64,000 nt of DNA from Halioglobus maricola (GCF_009388985.1 NZ_CP036422.1:3362501-3426500); one strand, 5' to 3'; counted from the stretch's first letter, positions 1-9,588 are shown. The notes: generated by a model not told the origin, from the sequence alone. Translations and numbers: made by a program.

Positions 1-595
1 ACCGGAGCAGGATGACTTCCTGTCCACCCTGCTCAAAATCGAAGAGGAGAATGAGAACTTCGAGGAGTGGGACATTGTGACCCTGGTACTGGCATTGATC
101 GGCGCTGGTGCAGATACCACCCTGGTAGCGCAGCAGTGGTCGGTCTACACCCTGGTCCAGCACAAAGATCAGGTGGCCACAGCGCTGGCCAGCCCAGACG
201 CATTCTCCAACGCCTTCTCGGAAATCAACCGCTGGGGGGTGTCCTCCAAAATGGGCTTTGCCCGCTATGCGCCGGAAGATATGGAATTCATGGGCCAGCA
301 GCTGCGCAAGGGCGTCATGGTATTGATGATGCCCCACCTGAAGGACTACAACCCGGCGTACTACGAGAACCCCGAAACCTTCGATGCCGAACGCGTGTTC
401 GAACCCGACGCCATGTTCGGCTATGGCCCGCGCTTTTGCATCGGCGCCGCCCTCGCCAAGCGGCAGCTATACCTCACCATGTGTGAGCTGTTTCGCCGTT
501 TCCCCGACATCGAACTGGCGGAAGAGCCAGAGCGAGACCCGGACGACCACAACGCGATTGTATTCAAACGCCTGATGGTTCGAACCAACGCGTAA
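1..595 (+). CDS. Cytochrome P450, 3' part (5' end outside window)
   Basis: The open frame enters from the left edge, in frame from base 2, and stops with TAA at 593-595. About 197 C-terminal residues are visible, roughly half of a bacterial P450. Three family landmarks are present in order: the I-helix oxygen-activation motif AGADTT, the K-helix ExxR (EINR), and the heme-thiolate loop FGYGPRFCIG, with the cysteine codon at 437-439. P450s are soluble monooxygenases that hydroxylate hydrophobic substrates using electrons from a ferredoxin and reductase, and neither partner is visible here. The neighbouring AraC regulator and PQQ dehydrogenases suggest a role in breaking down a hydrophobic compound. 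The substrate cannot be read from the sequence. Confidence 0.93.
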   Translation, partial: PEQDDFLSTLLKIEEENENFEEWDIVTLVLALIGAGADTTLVAQQWSVYTLVQHKDQVATALASPDAFSNAFSEINRWGVSSKMGFARYAPEDMEFMGQQLRKGVMVLMMPHLKDYNPAYYENPETFDAERVFEPDAMFGYGPRFCIGAALAKRQLYLTMCELFRRFPDIELAEEPERDPDDHNAIVFKRLMVRTNA

Positions 596-598
596 GCC

Positions 599-1630
599 TC
601 AGAGCCCGGCGCCGGCAGTTTGCCGATAGTCGCCGGGCGTCACCCCCTGCCATTTGCGGAACGCCCGATAGAACGCACTGGGCTCGGCAAACCCCAGTTG
701 CGCCGCCACGTCCGCCAGTGGGACATCGCGGTTGCGCAACATCTCCAGCGCCAGGTGATGGCGCGTCTGATCCAGCAACTGCTGATAAGTGGTCCCCTCT
801 TGTTGCAATCTGCGCTGCAAGGTCCGCTCACTCATCCCCAACTGCGAGGCAATCGCCTTACGCGCCGGCAAGGCCTGGTCGAGTTGAGTCGCCAGCAAGC
901 CGGCTACCCGCGCAGCGACCCCCGGCCCCAGCGACAGACTCGATAGCAGTCGATCAGCTCGTTCAGTCAGCAAATTCAACAGCTCCTCACTCGCGTGAGT
1001 CACTGGTAATTGCAGCACAGTCGGTGCGAAAAAAAGTCGGTTCTCATCACAGCCACTGATCACAGGGCATTCGAAGTACTCGGTGTAAGGCGCGAGATCC
1101 GTGCCAGGCAACGAACACACTTCCAGCCGCTCCAGGCCATAACTCCCGCCCGCCAACCAGCGCCCAAGGCTAACAATGGAAGCGAACATCGCGATCACCC
1201 GGTGTGCCGTAACGGCATCGCCCGGGTTCACAGCCTGGTAATCCAGCGCCGGATACTGATCGCAACCCGTGCGCCGAAAACTACCGCCCTGCCCCGCGAG
1301 AAACTGGTAGTCCACGATGACATCCAGGCAACCATCGATGGTGCTGCAATTCATCACCATATAACCCATCAGGCCAAAACTGGCGGGCTGGATAGCCCGG
1401 GCAAATTGCAGGCCGAATACGGGAGAGCCACTGCGCTCAACAGCCAGCCCCCATAGCGCCTCTTGCTGGTCGAAGCTGATGCGGTTTTCCGGCCGCTCCA
1501 GCACCGCGGAATCAATCCCGAGCTCGTCCAGCAAACACTCCGGCCTGGACTCCCCCTCAAGGCGGAGAGTGTCCAGTAATGCCCGTGTCAGGCCTACACT
1601 TACCTCTCGTTCATGCTCAGGCAAAATCAC
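599..1630 (-). CDS. AraC-family transcriptional regulator (OruR/ArgR-like architecture)
   Basis: A 343-residue protein. The N-terminal ~200 residues resemble the arabinose-binding-like sensor domain found in OruR-type regulators. The C-terminal ~100 residues form a double helix-turn-helix AraC domain, with SERTLQRRL in the first HTH and FAEPSAFYRAFRKW in the second. It is convergent with the P450 gene (3 bases apart) and divergent from the PQQ operon, so control of one or both is the obvious inference. The proposed start is GTG at 1630 and the spacing to any Shine-Dalgarno is poor, so the true start could be a few codons further in. The effector is unknown. Confidence 0.88.
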   Translation of the reverse strand: MILPEHEREVSVGLTRALLDTLRLEGESRPECLLDELGIDSAVLERPENRISFDQQEALWGLAVERSGSPVFGLQFARAIQPASFGLMGYMVMNCSTIDGCLDVIVDYQFLAGQGGSFRRTGCDQYPALDYQAVNPGDAVTAHRVIAMFASIVSLGRWLAGGSYGLERLEVCSLPGTDLAPYTEYFECPVISGCDENRLFFAPTVLQLPVTHASEELLNLLTERADRLLSSLSLGPGVAARVAGLLATQLDQALPARKAIASQLGMSERTLQRRLQQEGTTYQQLLDQTRHHLALEMLRNRDVPLADVAAQLGFAEPSAFYRAFRKWQGVTPGDYRQTAGAGL

Positions 1631-1796
1631 CCCCAGCGCTCATAATAATTTCCTTTCGCCACACGCTAAAGGATACCAGCGAATGGGGGCCCGCAAACAG
1701 TTGGCGCGTATTACCATAGCCCGTGGCTCACCAGAGCAATGCGCAGGTCGCAAAGGTCTGCCACAATAGATACTCCACCTGAAAGGGAAAGATCCA

Positions 1797-3551
1797 ATGC
1801 GCTCCTATCTGCTCACCACCACACTATTAATGGCTGTGCTCGCCGGCGCCACACAGGCATCTGAGTTGCTCGTCACCGATGCAGCCGGAAAGCCTTTGCC
1901 CCAGGCGATGGTCACACGCACGCCCTTGCAAGTGCCGGCTGCCGACCTGAGCGATGACGGCTATGCGCCTCATGGCGTTAGCAATACCTCCGCTGTGACC
2001 GTGACTCGCTTCAGTAACAGTGAGGGCGAAGTCGATATATTCCTTGAGGGCGACTTCAGTTACCGGGTCAGGGCACAGGGTTATCGCGATGCCTACCTGA
2101 ACGAGACAGTGGACAAAGTGGCTTTGGAACCCATGAACGCAGAAGAGCACTATGCCAGCTACCCATCCAATGTCTGGTTGTCACAACTGGATTTCGGTGG
2201 CGACGAGGAGCTCAAACAAGTGTTCCAGCTTAACTGCGCGTTCTGCCACCAGCAGGCCTCGCCCTTCATGCGTAACGAGCGCACGGTGGAACAGTGGATG
2301 AGCGTGATCCAGCGCATGAATACCTACGGCGCGCGTCTGCCCGAGGACGACCAACTCCCGGTGGCAGAATTGATGCAAAAGGAGTATCGCGAGCTGCGAG
2401 AAAACCCCGAGCAAATTCCCCTGCCCCGCCGCTGGGAGGATCATCTCGCCAACATCGAAATGACCGAATGGCCGATCGGTGATGGCTTCTCCCAGATGCA
2501 TGATTTTGTCCTTCACCCGAATGGCTATGTCTATGTAGGTGACAATCTGTTCGACCGAATTTACGAGATCGACACCGAGACTGGCGAGTACACCGTTTAT
2601 AAAGTCCCCCACGACGAGGACGCTCGCCTGGGTGGCATTCTCGGCAATCGGTTCCAGGTATTCCCCAAAATGCACAACTACATGGGCGTGCACTCCTTCG
2701 CGATTTCACCGAAGGACGGCAACATCTTCATCACGCCATCGATGCAGCAGGCGCTACTGGAATTCGATGTCACCACCAAGGAATTCATCGTGCATGAGAT
2801 GCCAGGTGGCCTCTACCCTCATACCATTCGCACCGATGCCAACGACGATGTCTGGTTCACTCTGGCGCTCTCTTCCCAGGTCGCGAAGTTCGACCGCCAG
2901 GCAGACGAGTTCACGCTCTACGACCTACCCGCCCGCGGAACAAAAGAGTGGCTGATGTTCAAAGCGCTGCCCTTGCTGTTCAGCCTCGATCCGGAGAATC
3001 GCCCACTTCCCTCTCCCGACCGGGAGTCCACCGGCCTGCCCATGCCCTACGGCATCGACGTTGCGCCCGATGGCGGTGTGTGGGTCGCAAGACTGTACGC
3101 CAATGACCTCGCCCACATTGACCCGGACAGCGGAGAGGTAACCATGATCGACTTCCCGTACGAAGGCCCGCGTCGCCTGCGGGCAGATGCCGATGGCAAC
3201 CTGTGGATTGTCGCCTTCCAGAATTCACTGCTGGTCAAGTACGACCCGCGCAGCGAGAAGTTCACCGCCTATGATCTGCCGGTGGTTAACGAACTGCCCT
3301 ACGCCCTGAACGTAGATCGCAAGCGCGGCGTTGTCTGGGTGAACGGCAACCAGTCAGATACCATCCTCGGTTTTGATATCAGCAGCGAAAGCTGGAAGGT
3401 TTATCCGATGCCCCGACAGCGTTTCTTCACTCGCGACATCGAGGTATCTGAGGAAGATGGCGCGATTTACACCAGCAACTCCCACTTCCCGACCTGGCAG
3501 TCCGAGGGAGCTGTACCCACCCTGTTGCGCATCACCCCGCTTGCCGAATGA
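1797..3551 (+). CDS. Periplasmic c-type heme / Vgb-SMP30-like beta-propeller protein
   Basis: A 584-residue protein with a clear signal peptide cleaved near TQAS. Residues ~25-115 look like a carboxypeptidase-regulatory (Cna-B-like) beta-sandwich. A CxxCH heme-attachment motif follows (CAFCH, near residue 150). The rest is repeated WxT/YxL propeller blades of the virginiamycin-B-lyase/SMP-30 type (for example VWFTLA, GGVWVA, GNLWIV). It lacks PQQ-enzyme signatures, so it may be an electron acceptor, a lactonase-like partner, or a binding protein. Its stop overlaps the next gene by ATGA, so it is the first gene of a three-gene operon. An AAAGGGAAAG ribosome site precedes the ATG. The function is inferred only from the operon. 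Confidence 0.8.
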   Translation: MRSYLLTTTLLMAVLAGATQASELLVTDAAGKPLPQAMVTRTPLQVPAADLSDDGYAPHGVSNTSAVTVTRFSNSEGEVDIFLEGDFSYRVRAQGYRDAYLNETVDKVALEPMNAEEHYASYPSNVWLSQLDFGGDEELKQVFQLNCAFCHQQASPFMRNERTVEQWMSVIQRMNTYGARLPEDDQLPVAELMQKEYRELRENPEQIPLPRRWEDHLANIEMTEWPIGDGFSQMHDFVLHPNGYVYVGDNLFDRIYEIDTETGEYTVYKVPHDEDARLGGILGNRFQVFPKMHNYMGVHSFAISPKDGNIFITPSMQQALLEFDVTTKEFIVHEMPGGLYPHTIRTDANDDVWFTLALSSQVAKFDRQADEFTLYDLPARGTKEWLMFKALPLLFSLDPENRPLPSPDRESTGLPMPYGIDVAPDGGVWVARLYANDLAHIDPDSGEVTMIDFPYEGPRRLRADADGNLWIVAFQNSLLVKYDPRSEKFTAYDLPVVNELPYALNVDRKRGVVWVNGNQSDTILGFDISSESWKVYPMPRQRFFTRDIEVSEEDGAIYTSNSHFPTWQSEGAVPTLLRITPLAE

Positions 3552-5449
3552 ACGCGCGCGGCTTACTACCGGTCATGCTTGCCTGCACTGCATTTGCAGC
3601 GCAGGCAGGTGAGTGGCAATTCTACGGCGGCGATGCCGGCGGCAGGCACTACTCCGAGGCCGGCCAGATCAACACTGGCAATGTAGACCAGCTTGCAGTT
3701 GCCTGGACCCACCGCAGCGGTGATCTGGAGCGGCGCGCCGAACTCATGCCGCAGACCTCGGGCCAGGCCACACCGCTACTACTCCCTGAGCAGGCCGGCG
3801 AGTCGCTCGTCTACTGCACTCAATTCAACGAAGTCATTGCACTGGACCCAGGCAACGGCACTGAGCGCTGGCGCTTCGATCCAGAAATAGACACCAGCGG
3901 CGAACGCCCCTTCCGCTGCCGGGGAGTGGCCTACTACGAAGAACAGCGGGTTGCCGATGGAGAGCACTGCCGCCACCGCCTGTATACCAATACCCACGAC
4001 CGCAGACTACTGGCGCTGGACGCCATCGACGGCCAGCCCTGCAGAGATTTTGGCAAAAGCGGCGCAGTCACCCAGTTCGGAAGCGATCGCGGCGCAGACC
4101 ATGTCAGCAATTCATCTGCACCAGTTGTCGCGCAGGGTGTCGTGGTCAGCGGCTCTACCGTAATTGACTTTCACTTTGCAGAATCTCCACGTGGCCTGGT
4201 GCAAGCCTTCGACAGTCTGACCGGATCCCTGCGGTGGAGCTTCGACCCCTTACAGGGTCACAGCGGCAGCGGGAGCGCAAATGTCTGGGCACCGATGTCG
4301 ATCGATGAGGCCCGAGGGCTGGTATTTCTACCCACCAGTGCACCGTCACCCGATTACTATGGCGCCAATCGTCCAGGTGACAACCGCTACGCCAATAGCA
4401 TCGTCGCGCTCGACCTCGCCACTGGCGAAGTGCAGTGGCACTTCCAGCACGTGCGCCACGATCTGTGGGATTACGACACCCCGGCGCAGCCCATTCTGTT
4501 CGATTGGCAGAAGAACGGTGAGACCATTCCCGCCCTGGCGCAGCCCACCAAGCAAGGGTTCGTGTTCGTGCTGGATCGCCGCAATGGCAAGAGCCTGTGG
4601 GAAATCACCGAGCAACCGGTACCGCCCTCACAGATACCCGGCGAGCACACCGCACGCACGCAGCCCAAGCCTATTGCCCCGCCGCCTCTGCTCGATCCCT
4701 TTTTGATGCCCGAACAGGCCTGGGGCCTGACACCCTGGGACCGCTCCGACTGTGCAGAGCAATTGGCAGAGCTGGACAACCTCGGTCTGTTCACCCCACT
4801 CAGTGAGAAGCTCACCCTGATGCTGCCCGGCAGCCTTGGCGGAGCCAACTGGGGCGGCGGCGCCATTCTCGGCGACAGCGGGGTGCTCGTTGTAAACGTG
4901 AACACTACCCCCTTCAGCGGGCGCCTCGTACCCCGTGAAGAAACCGCCGGACAGGGCACCAGCGACCATCCCGCCGCAGGCGCCAGAATGCGCGTACCTA
5001 TGCGCGGCACACCCTACGATGTAGAAGTGGGAGCGCTGGTCTCGCCGCTGGGCACGCCCTGCAGCCCTCCCCCCTGGGGCAAGCTGGTGGCCGTCGATCT
5101 CGTTGCCGGCAAAACATTGTGGGAGAAGCCGCTGGGGTCGGTTCATGATATGGCGCCTTTTCCCGTGCCATTCCACCTCGACTGGGGCACACCCAATCTC
5201 GGCGGCGGTATTGCCACCGCCGGTGGCCTGTTCTTTATCGGCGCCACCATGGATAAACATATTCGCGCCTTCGACACCGAGAGTGGCGAGGTGTTGTGGC
5301 GCTACGAGCTACCCGTGGATGCGACAGCTACCCCTATGACCTATACCTACAAGGGACGGCAGTACGTCGTGATCAATGCTGGCGGTCACGCCATGTTCAG
5401 TCGCCCCCAGGGAGACTATCTCTACGCATTCGCCCTGGAGCAAGAATGA
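3548..5449 (+). CDS. PQQ-dependent dehydrogenase (quinoprotein, periplasmic)
   Basis: A 633-residue protein with a signal peptide (cut near AAQAG) and then the typical opening of PQQ alcohol/glucose dehydrogenases (WQFYGGDAGGRHYS). The eight-bladed propeller carries repeated PQQ tryptophan-docking motifs such as GEVQWHFQ and GEVLWRYEL. HDLWDYDTPAQP and the closing GGHAMFSRPQGDYLYAF match the membrane-bound glucose dehydrogenase-like clade. It lacks that enzyme's N-terminal membrane anchor and has no heme motif, so electrons would pass to a separate cytochrome, plausibly from the flanking genes. ATGA overlaps join it to both neighbours, indicating translational coupling. The substrate is unknown. 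Confidence 0.88.
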   Translation: MNARGLLPVMLACTAFAAQAGEWQFYGGDAGGRHYSEAGQINTGNVDQLAVAWTHRSGDLERRAELMPQTSGQATPLLLPEQAGESLVYCTQFNEVIALDPGNGTERWRFDPEIDTSGERPFRCRGVAYYEEQRVADGEHCRHRLYTNTHDRRLLALDAIDGQPCRDFGKSGAVTQFGSDRGADHVSNSSAPVVAQGVVVSGSTVIDFHFAESPRGLVQAFDSLTGSLRWSFDPLQGHSGSGSANVWAPMSIDEARGLVFLPTSAPSPDYYGANRPGDNRYANSIVALDLATGEVQWHFQHVRHDLWDYDTPAQPILFDWQKNGETIPALAQPTKQGFVFVLDRRNGKSLWEITEQPVPPSQIPGEHTARTQPKPIAPPPLLDPFLMPEQAWGLTPWDRSDCAEQLAELDNLGLFTPLSEKLTLMLPGSLGGANWGGGAILGDSGVLVVNVNTTPFSGRLVPREETAGQGTSDHPAAGARMRVPMRGTPYDVEVGALVSPLGTPCSPPPWGKLVAVDLVAGKTLWEKPLGSVHDMAPFPVPFHLDWGTPNLGGGIATAGGLFFIGATMDKHIRAFDTESGEVLWRYELPVDATATPMTYTYKGRQYVVINAGGHAMFSRPQGDYLYAFALEQE

Positions 5450-7398
5450 GAAAATTCCTACTGCTGTTACTTTGCCTGCCCATAGCGGCGGGCCTCTGGT
5501 GGGCAACCCAGGACAAGCCCCTGAAAACGATCGAGGGGCTGGCGATCCAACACGCCGACAAACTGCCACTGGCGTTCTTTGGTGAACGTATTTTTGACGA
5601 ACACTGCGCCACCTGCCACGACAATCCCCAGATGCACGCGCCAACGCGTGAAGCACTGGCTGGCTTCTCCCTCGACTCGGTTATGGTGGCCATGAAATTC
5701 GGCAAGATGCAGCCGATGGCAGCCCACCTTGGGGATATCGAGCGCGGCCTGATCGCAATCTATCTCAGCGGCGCCGAGAGTGGCGACTTCGACTGGATGG
5801 ATGGACACAGTTGCCGCGAGCCGGCAGCGTCCGACGAGGTACGCTATGTCGCCAACTGGGGGCAGGGAGAAGGCAACCGCAGGTTTGTAGGGCCTGAACG
5901 CACCAACATTACCCGAGACAATCTTGGGTCGCTGGAATTGGCATGGACACTGGCCTTTCCCAAAGTCACCGATATGCGCTCTCAACCCGCGGTTGTGGGC
6001 GACACCCTGTTCTTCGGCGACAAGACTGGCCGCCTGTACGCCATCGATCGCGAACGCGGCTGCATCCGCAATCACACCAAAGTCGCCAGTGGCATACGCT
6101 CTGCGATCACGGTGGTAGATGGACCTGAGGCGCCCATGCTGGTGTTTGCCGACTCTATGGCCGTGGTCTATGCCATCGATAGTGATTCACTGGAAACGCG
6201 CTGGCGCACCGATATGCGCCTGTTCTCAACATCAACCATCACCGGCTCCATCAGCCAGCATGACGGACGCCTGTTCGTGCCTATCTCTTCCTATGAGGTC
6301 GCTGCGGCGGGCAACCCCGGCCATGTCTGCTGTGAGTCACACGGCGGCGTGGTGGCGCTCGACGCAAGCAACGGCGACAAGCAGTGGGAGTGGCATGCCA
6401 CCGCAGAGGCTACGCCACAAGGCCAAACCAGCGATGGCAAACCCCTGCTGGGGCCTTCCGGTGCCTCTGTGTGGAGCACCCCGACAATCGACGTGGCACG
6501 CAACCGGCTCTATATCGGCACCGGGGAAAACCTGTCACACCCGGCCACCGACACCTCCGATGCAGTGATCGCACTGGACATGGATACGGGAGAACTAGTC
6601 TGGAAATTTCAGGCTACTGCTGACGATATCTGGAACGCGGCCTGCCTGAGCGGCGGCAGCAATTGCCCGGAAAATGCCGGCGGCGACTTCGATATCGGTG
6701 CCTCCATTGTTCACGCCATGCTCGATGATGGCACCGAACTGCTGCTGGCGGGCCAGAAATCCGGCGACGCGATGGCGCTGGATATGAACGGCAAGCTTCT
6801 CTGGAAGACCAGAGTAAGCAACGCAGCCATTGGCCCCGACCTCCACCAGACCACAACCAATGGCGGCATTCACTGGGGCATGGCCCTGGCCGGTGAACGG
6901 CTGCTGGTACCCGCGGCTGACCCGGAGCGAAAGCGGCCCGGCTACGACCCCAGGCCCGGGATCCACGCACTGGACGTGCGCAGCGGCGACGTACTCTGGT
7001 TTCAGGGCGTGGAGCGCGGCTGTTATCTCGCGGACGAGGATAAACCACTAGTGGGTTTGCAGAACATGCGCGCGGGAAAAAACCGGCCGCTGGCAGAGCA
7101 GTACCAATGCTCTTTCTATTACGGCCTGTCCGCGGCGGCCACCGCCACCGAGGAGTTGGTGTTCAGCGGCGGCTTGAACGGCGTATTGCGCGCCCACGAT
7201 ATCGAGAATGGTGAGGTGTTGTGGCAGTACGAAACTGCCGTGCCGGTAACTGCAGTCAACGGTGTGACTGGACACGGTGGGGCCATTGATGTGGATGGCC
7301 AGCTGCTGGCCGGAGACTGGCTCTATGTCCAGTCAGGCTATGCCATGTTCGGCCAACTACCCGGAAACGTACTGATGGCGTTCCGCCTGCAGCCCTGA
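5446..7398 (+). CDS. Cytochrome c-PQQ dehydrogenase fusion (polyvinyl-alcohol-dehydrogenase-like)
   Basis: A 650-residue protein starting at the ATG that overlaps the previous stop (ATGA). An upstream in-frame extension is possible, but only this start gives a signal peptide (MRKFLLLLLC). Residues ~45-115 form a cytochrome c domain with CATCH and a candidate axial Met in GKMQPM. The remainder is a PQQ propeller (GRLYAID, GGVVALDA, GELVWKF, GEVLWQYET). The N-terminal heme plus C-terminal PQQ order is that of polyvinyl alcohol dehydrogenase and related quinohemoproteins. The enzyme would oxidise an alcohol in the periplasm and pass electrons through its own heme. The actual alcohol is not deducible. 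Confidence 0.86.
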   Translation: MRKFLLLLLCLPIAAGLWWATQDKPLKTIEGLAIQHADKLPLAFFGERIFDEHCATCHDNPQMHAPTREALAGFSLDSVMVAMKFGKMQPMAAHLGDIERGLIAIYLSGAESGDFDWMDGHSCREPAASDEVRYVANWGQGEGNRRFVGPERTNITRDNLGSLELAWTLAFPKVTDMRSQPAVVGDTLFFGDKTGRLYAIDRERGCIRNHTKVASGIRSAITVVDGPEAPMLVFADSMAVVYAIDSDSLETRWRTDMRLFSTSTITGSISQHDGRLFVPISSYEVAAAGNPGHVCCESHGGVVALDASNGDKQWEWHATAEATPQGQTSDGKPLLGPSGASVWSTPTIDVARNRLYIGTGENLSHPATDTSDAVIALDMDTGELVWKFQATADDIWNAACLSGGSNCPENAGGDFDIGASIVHAMLDDGTELLLAGQKSGDAMALDMNGKLLWKTRVSNAAIGPDLHQTTTNGGIHWGMALAGERLLVPAADPERKRPGYDPRPGIHALDVRSGDVLWFQGVERGCYLADEDKPLVGLQNMRAGKNRPLAEQYQCSFYYGLSAAATATEELVFSGGLNGVLRAHDIENGEVLWQYETAVPVTAVNGVTGHGGAIDVDGQLLAGDWLYVQSGYAMFGQLPGNVLMAFRLQP

Positions 7399-7401
7399 TT
7401 G

Positions 7402-7430
7402 ACTGGCGCGGAGCAGACTCGCGCGCCAGT
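7402..7430. terminator. Hairpin between convergent genes, possible bidirectional terminator
   Basis: A 9-bp perfect stem, ACTGGCGCG (7402-7410) pairing with CGCGCCAGT (7422-7430), lies in the 36-bp gap between the PQQ operon and mscS. No strong T-tract follows on either strand, so termination is inferred from position and stem strength. Confidence 0.5.
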
Positions 7431-7434
7431 ATCT

Positions 7435-8808
7435 TCAGCTTTTGTCCGACACTTCTTGCGAATTTTCTTCCGGCTCGTCTTCGGGCTCTTCTTCGGACAG
7501 TACTTCCGGCACATTGACCGGGTTGCCATCGCGCACTGCGCGATAGTGGGGAGAAGTGATCTCCACGTTGTGCCCGTGAAATTCATCCAGAATATTCGCG
7601 TGCAGCATGGAGTAGATACGCGGTAACTCTTCCGGTTTTCGCGTCCAGCCATTCACCTCGTAGGCCACATAATTGTCTTCCAATGACGTTTGCAGAACAA
7701 AGGGCGGTGGCGTTTCCGCGATACCTTCAGTCTTTGATGCTGCCCCCACCAGCAGCTTGTTTACCACCTGCCAGGGGACGTCATAGCCGATGGTGATGCC
7801 CGTGTGCACCAGCAGGCCAGTCTGGCCCATGTTCTTGCTGTAGTTGATGATGTTGTTGTTCAGCACCATGGAGTTGGGAATGGAGACAATTACGTTCTTC
7901 AAGGTCTGGATTCGCGTCACAAACATACTGCGCTCCACGACCCTGCCCCGGGTTTCGGCAACATCCACCTGATCGCCAATCTGGAAGGCACGCGTGTAGG
8001 TGAGCACGACACCGGCGATAATATTTGCCACCGCGGTAGTGGAGCCAAGGGACACGAGAACACCTACAAAAATCGAAATCCCCTGAAATGCCGGCGAACT
8101 CGAACCGGGGAGATAGGGAAATATGATGACCGCTGTGAGTGCATAGACGAGCAACTTTATGATGCCGAAGCTGGTATCGGCCCACTCAGGATAGAAATTC
8201 TTCAGATAGATTCTGCGCGTGCGGATGCCATCGAAAATCAGCGACAACATGCGGATAACAAAGCGCGCCGCTACCACAATCAAAATGATGGTTAACAGGT
8301 TAGGTAGATAACTGATAAAACCCTGCCAGATATAGAGCAGTGCCTGCAGAAAGCCATTAATCATTCGCGCAGCCAGCCGCAGCGTCCAACCCGAAGTCAA
8401 CAGCAGGCCATTGAGGGCGACAAGTGCGAAAGCCAGGGTGATCAAGCGCCCCACCCACCGATTCAGTCCGATCCAGAAAGACTTCATGTCCTCTGCTGAC
8501 AGTAAATCCTGGGCCTGCCAACGAAGCGCCTTGTAGCGCGCCTCGGGTAGCTCCTCCATTCGCGCTATTCTGCGGTGAAAGTAGATCCTGCTAGCAAGCA
8601 GGAGCATTAGCGACACACCGACAATGACACCCGCAATAATCAGGCGCATCAGCGGTGCCTGCGCGTCCATCTCACCGAACAGGTGCAAAATGAAGAGCGT
8701 GTCTTCGCTTATGGGAGCCGGCGTAATCAGCGGGTTATCAATAATAGTGGCGACTTCGGGCTCGGTCGCCTGGTTTGGATCGACTGGCACCTGGTTTGGG
8801 TCGGACAT
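7435..8808 (-). CDS. MscS-family mechanosensitive channel
   Basis: A 457-residue inner-membrane protein. It has a hydrophilic N-terminus, then transmembrane segments around residues 57-75, 120-140, 160-185 and 220-240. The MscS pore helix and beta domain follow (GISIFVGVLVSLGSTTAVANIIAG, then FQIGDQVDV and IPNSMVLNN). The C-terminus ends in a very acidic tail (EEEPEDEPEEN). MscS channels open under membrane tension and release solutes during hypo-osmotic shock. The protein is longer than E. coli MscS (286 residues) because of extra N-terminal helices, a common variant. It is transcribed alone, convergent with the PQQ operon. Confidence 0.93.
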   Translation of the reverse strand: MSDPNQVPVDPNQATEPEVATIIDNPLITPAPISEDTLFILHLFGEMDAQAPLMRLIIAGVIVGVSLMLLLASRIYFHRRIARMEELPEARYKALRWQAQDLLSAEDMKSFWIGLNRWVGRLITLAFALVALNGLLLTSGWTLRLAARMINGFLQALLYIWQGFISYLPNLLTIILIVVAARFVIRMLSLIFDGIRTRRIYLKNFYPEWADTSFGIIKLLVYALTAVIIFPYLPGSSSPAFQGISIFVGVLVSLGSTTAVANIIAGVVLTYTRAFQIGDQVDVAETRGRVVERSMFVTRIQTLKNVIVSIPNSMVLNNNIINYSKNMGQTGLLVHTGITIGYDVPWQVVNKLLVGAASKTEGIAETPPPFVLQTSLEDNYVAYEVNGWTRKPEELPRIYSMLHANILDEFHGHNVEITSPHYRAVRDGNPVNVPEVLSEEEPEDEPEENSQEVSDKS

Positions 8809-8900
8809 AGTGAGGCTCGTTCATGAACAATCACTTGATGATAGCAGGGGATTACCGCACTGCCACACTCTCCGCCTGTACCCCGGCAGAGGCTTTGGTC

Positions 8901-8906
8901 TAAACT
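8901..8906 (+). promoter_or_regulatory. Candidate -10 element giving a near-leaderless transcript
   Basis: TAAACT lies 7 bases before the ATG at 8914, and no purine-rich ribosome site lies between them. If used, transcription would start at or within a base or two of the start codon. This is inference from spacing only. Confidence 0.35.
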
Positions 8907-8913
8907 GCGGTGC

Positions 8914-9588
8914 ATGGAAAAATTCGCAGCAATTTTCGCCAGGGCGAGCGAACGCAAAGGTGGTGAGAGCGCCCTCTCCCGGCTGATGCCCGAGATCAAA
9001 TCAAGCCGCTCCCTGAGCGCTAGCAAGAACGATCGCTGGCTGGCCCAGATGACCCGCTGTATATTTCAGGCGGGGTTTGTCTGGCGTGTGGTCGACAATA
9101 AATGGGACGATTTCGAGGAAGTTTTTTTCAACTTCCCTCCCGATCGGATACTCATGCTCAGCCCCGATCAGATCGATCGCATTTGCCAGAATCCGAAAAT
9201 CATCCGCAATCGGCAGAAAGTGCTCAGTATCCAACACAACGCCCAGTACATACTGGATGTATGCCAGGAGCACGGAAGCTTCGGAAAAATGGTCAGCCAA
9301 TGGCCTGGCGACGACCTGATCGGCCTGCTCAGCCATATGAAGAAAGGCGGCAGCAGGCTCGGGGGGATGAGCGGCCAACGTGTTCTTCGCAATATGGGCA
9401 AGGATACCTTCGTACTCACGGGCGACGTGATTCGCTGCCTCCAGCGCGCCGGGGTGGATATCAAGAACAACCCCACCAGCCAACGTGAGATGAAACTGAT
9501 TCAGAGCGCCTTCAACGACTGGCACGATCAGAGCGATCTTCCCTACAGCCACCTCAGCCGCATTTGCGCCTGCTCACTGGACAGCTGA
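8914..9588 (+). CDS. DNA-3-methyladenine glycosylase I family protein (Tag-like)
   Basis: A 224-residue cytosolic protein resembling the Tag/COG2818 family, which removes 3-methyladenine from alkylated DNA. Supporting features are the helical WLAQMTRCIFQAGFVW segment, the FVLTGDVIRCLQRAG segment and overall size. It lacks the N-terminal RCxW and C-terminal HxxxC zinc-site cysteines and histidines of E. coli Tag, so it belongs to a divergent subfamily. The stop TGA abuts the ATG of the next gene with no gap, so the two are probably co-transcribed. The assignment is good at family level and uncertain for substrate. Confidence 0.75.
   Translation: MEKFAAIFARASERKGGESALSRLMPEIKSSRSLSASKNDRWLAQMTRCIFQAGFVWRVVDNKWDDFEEVFFNFPPDRILMLSPDQIDRICQNPKIIRNRQKVLSIQHNAQYILDVCQEHGSFGKMVSQWPGDDLIGLLSHMKKGGSRLGGMSGQRVLRNMGKDTFVLTGDVIRCLQRAGVDIKNNPTSQREMKLIQSAFNDWHDQSDLPYSHLSRICACSLDS

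Noticed and set aside
5296..5445. N-terminal extension of the cytochrome c-PQQ dehydrogenase
   Set aside because: It overlaps the previous gene by 150 bases and would bury the signal peptide. The ATGA-overlapping ATG fits the operon pattern.
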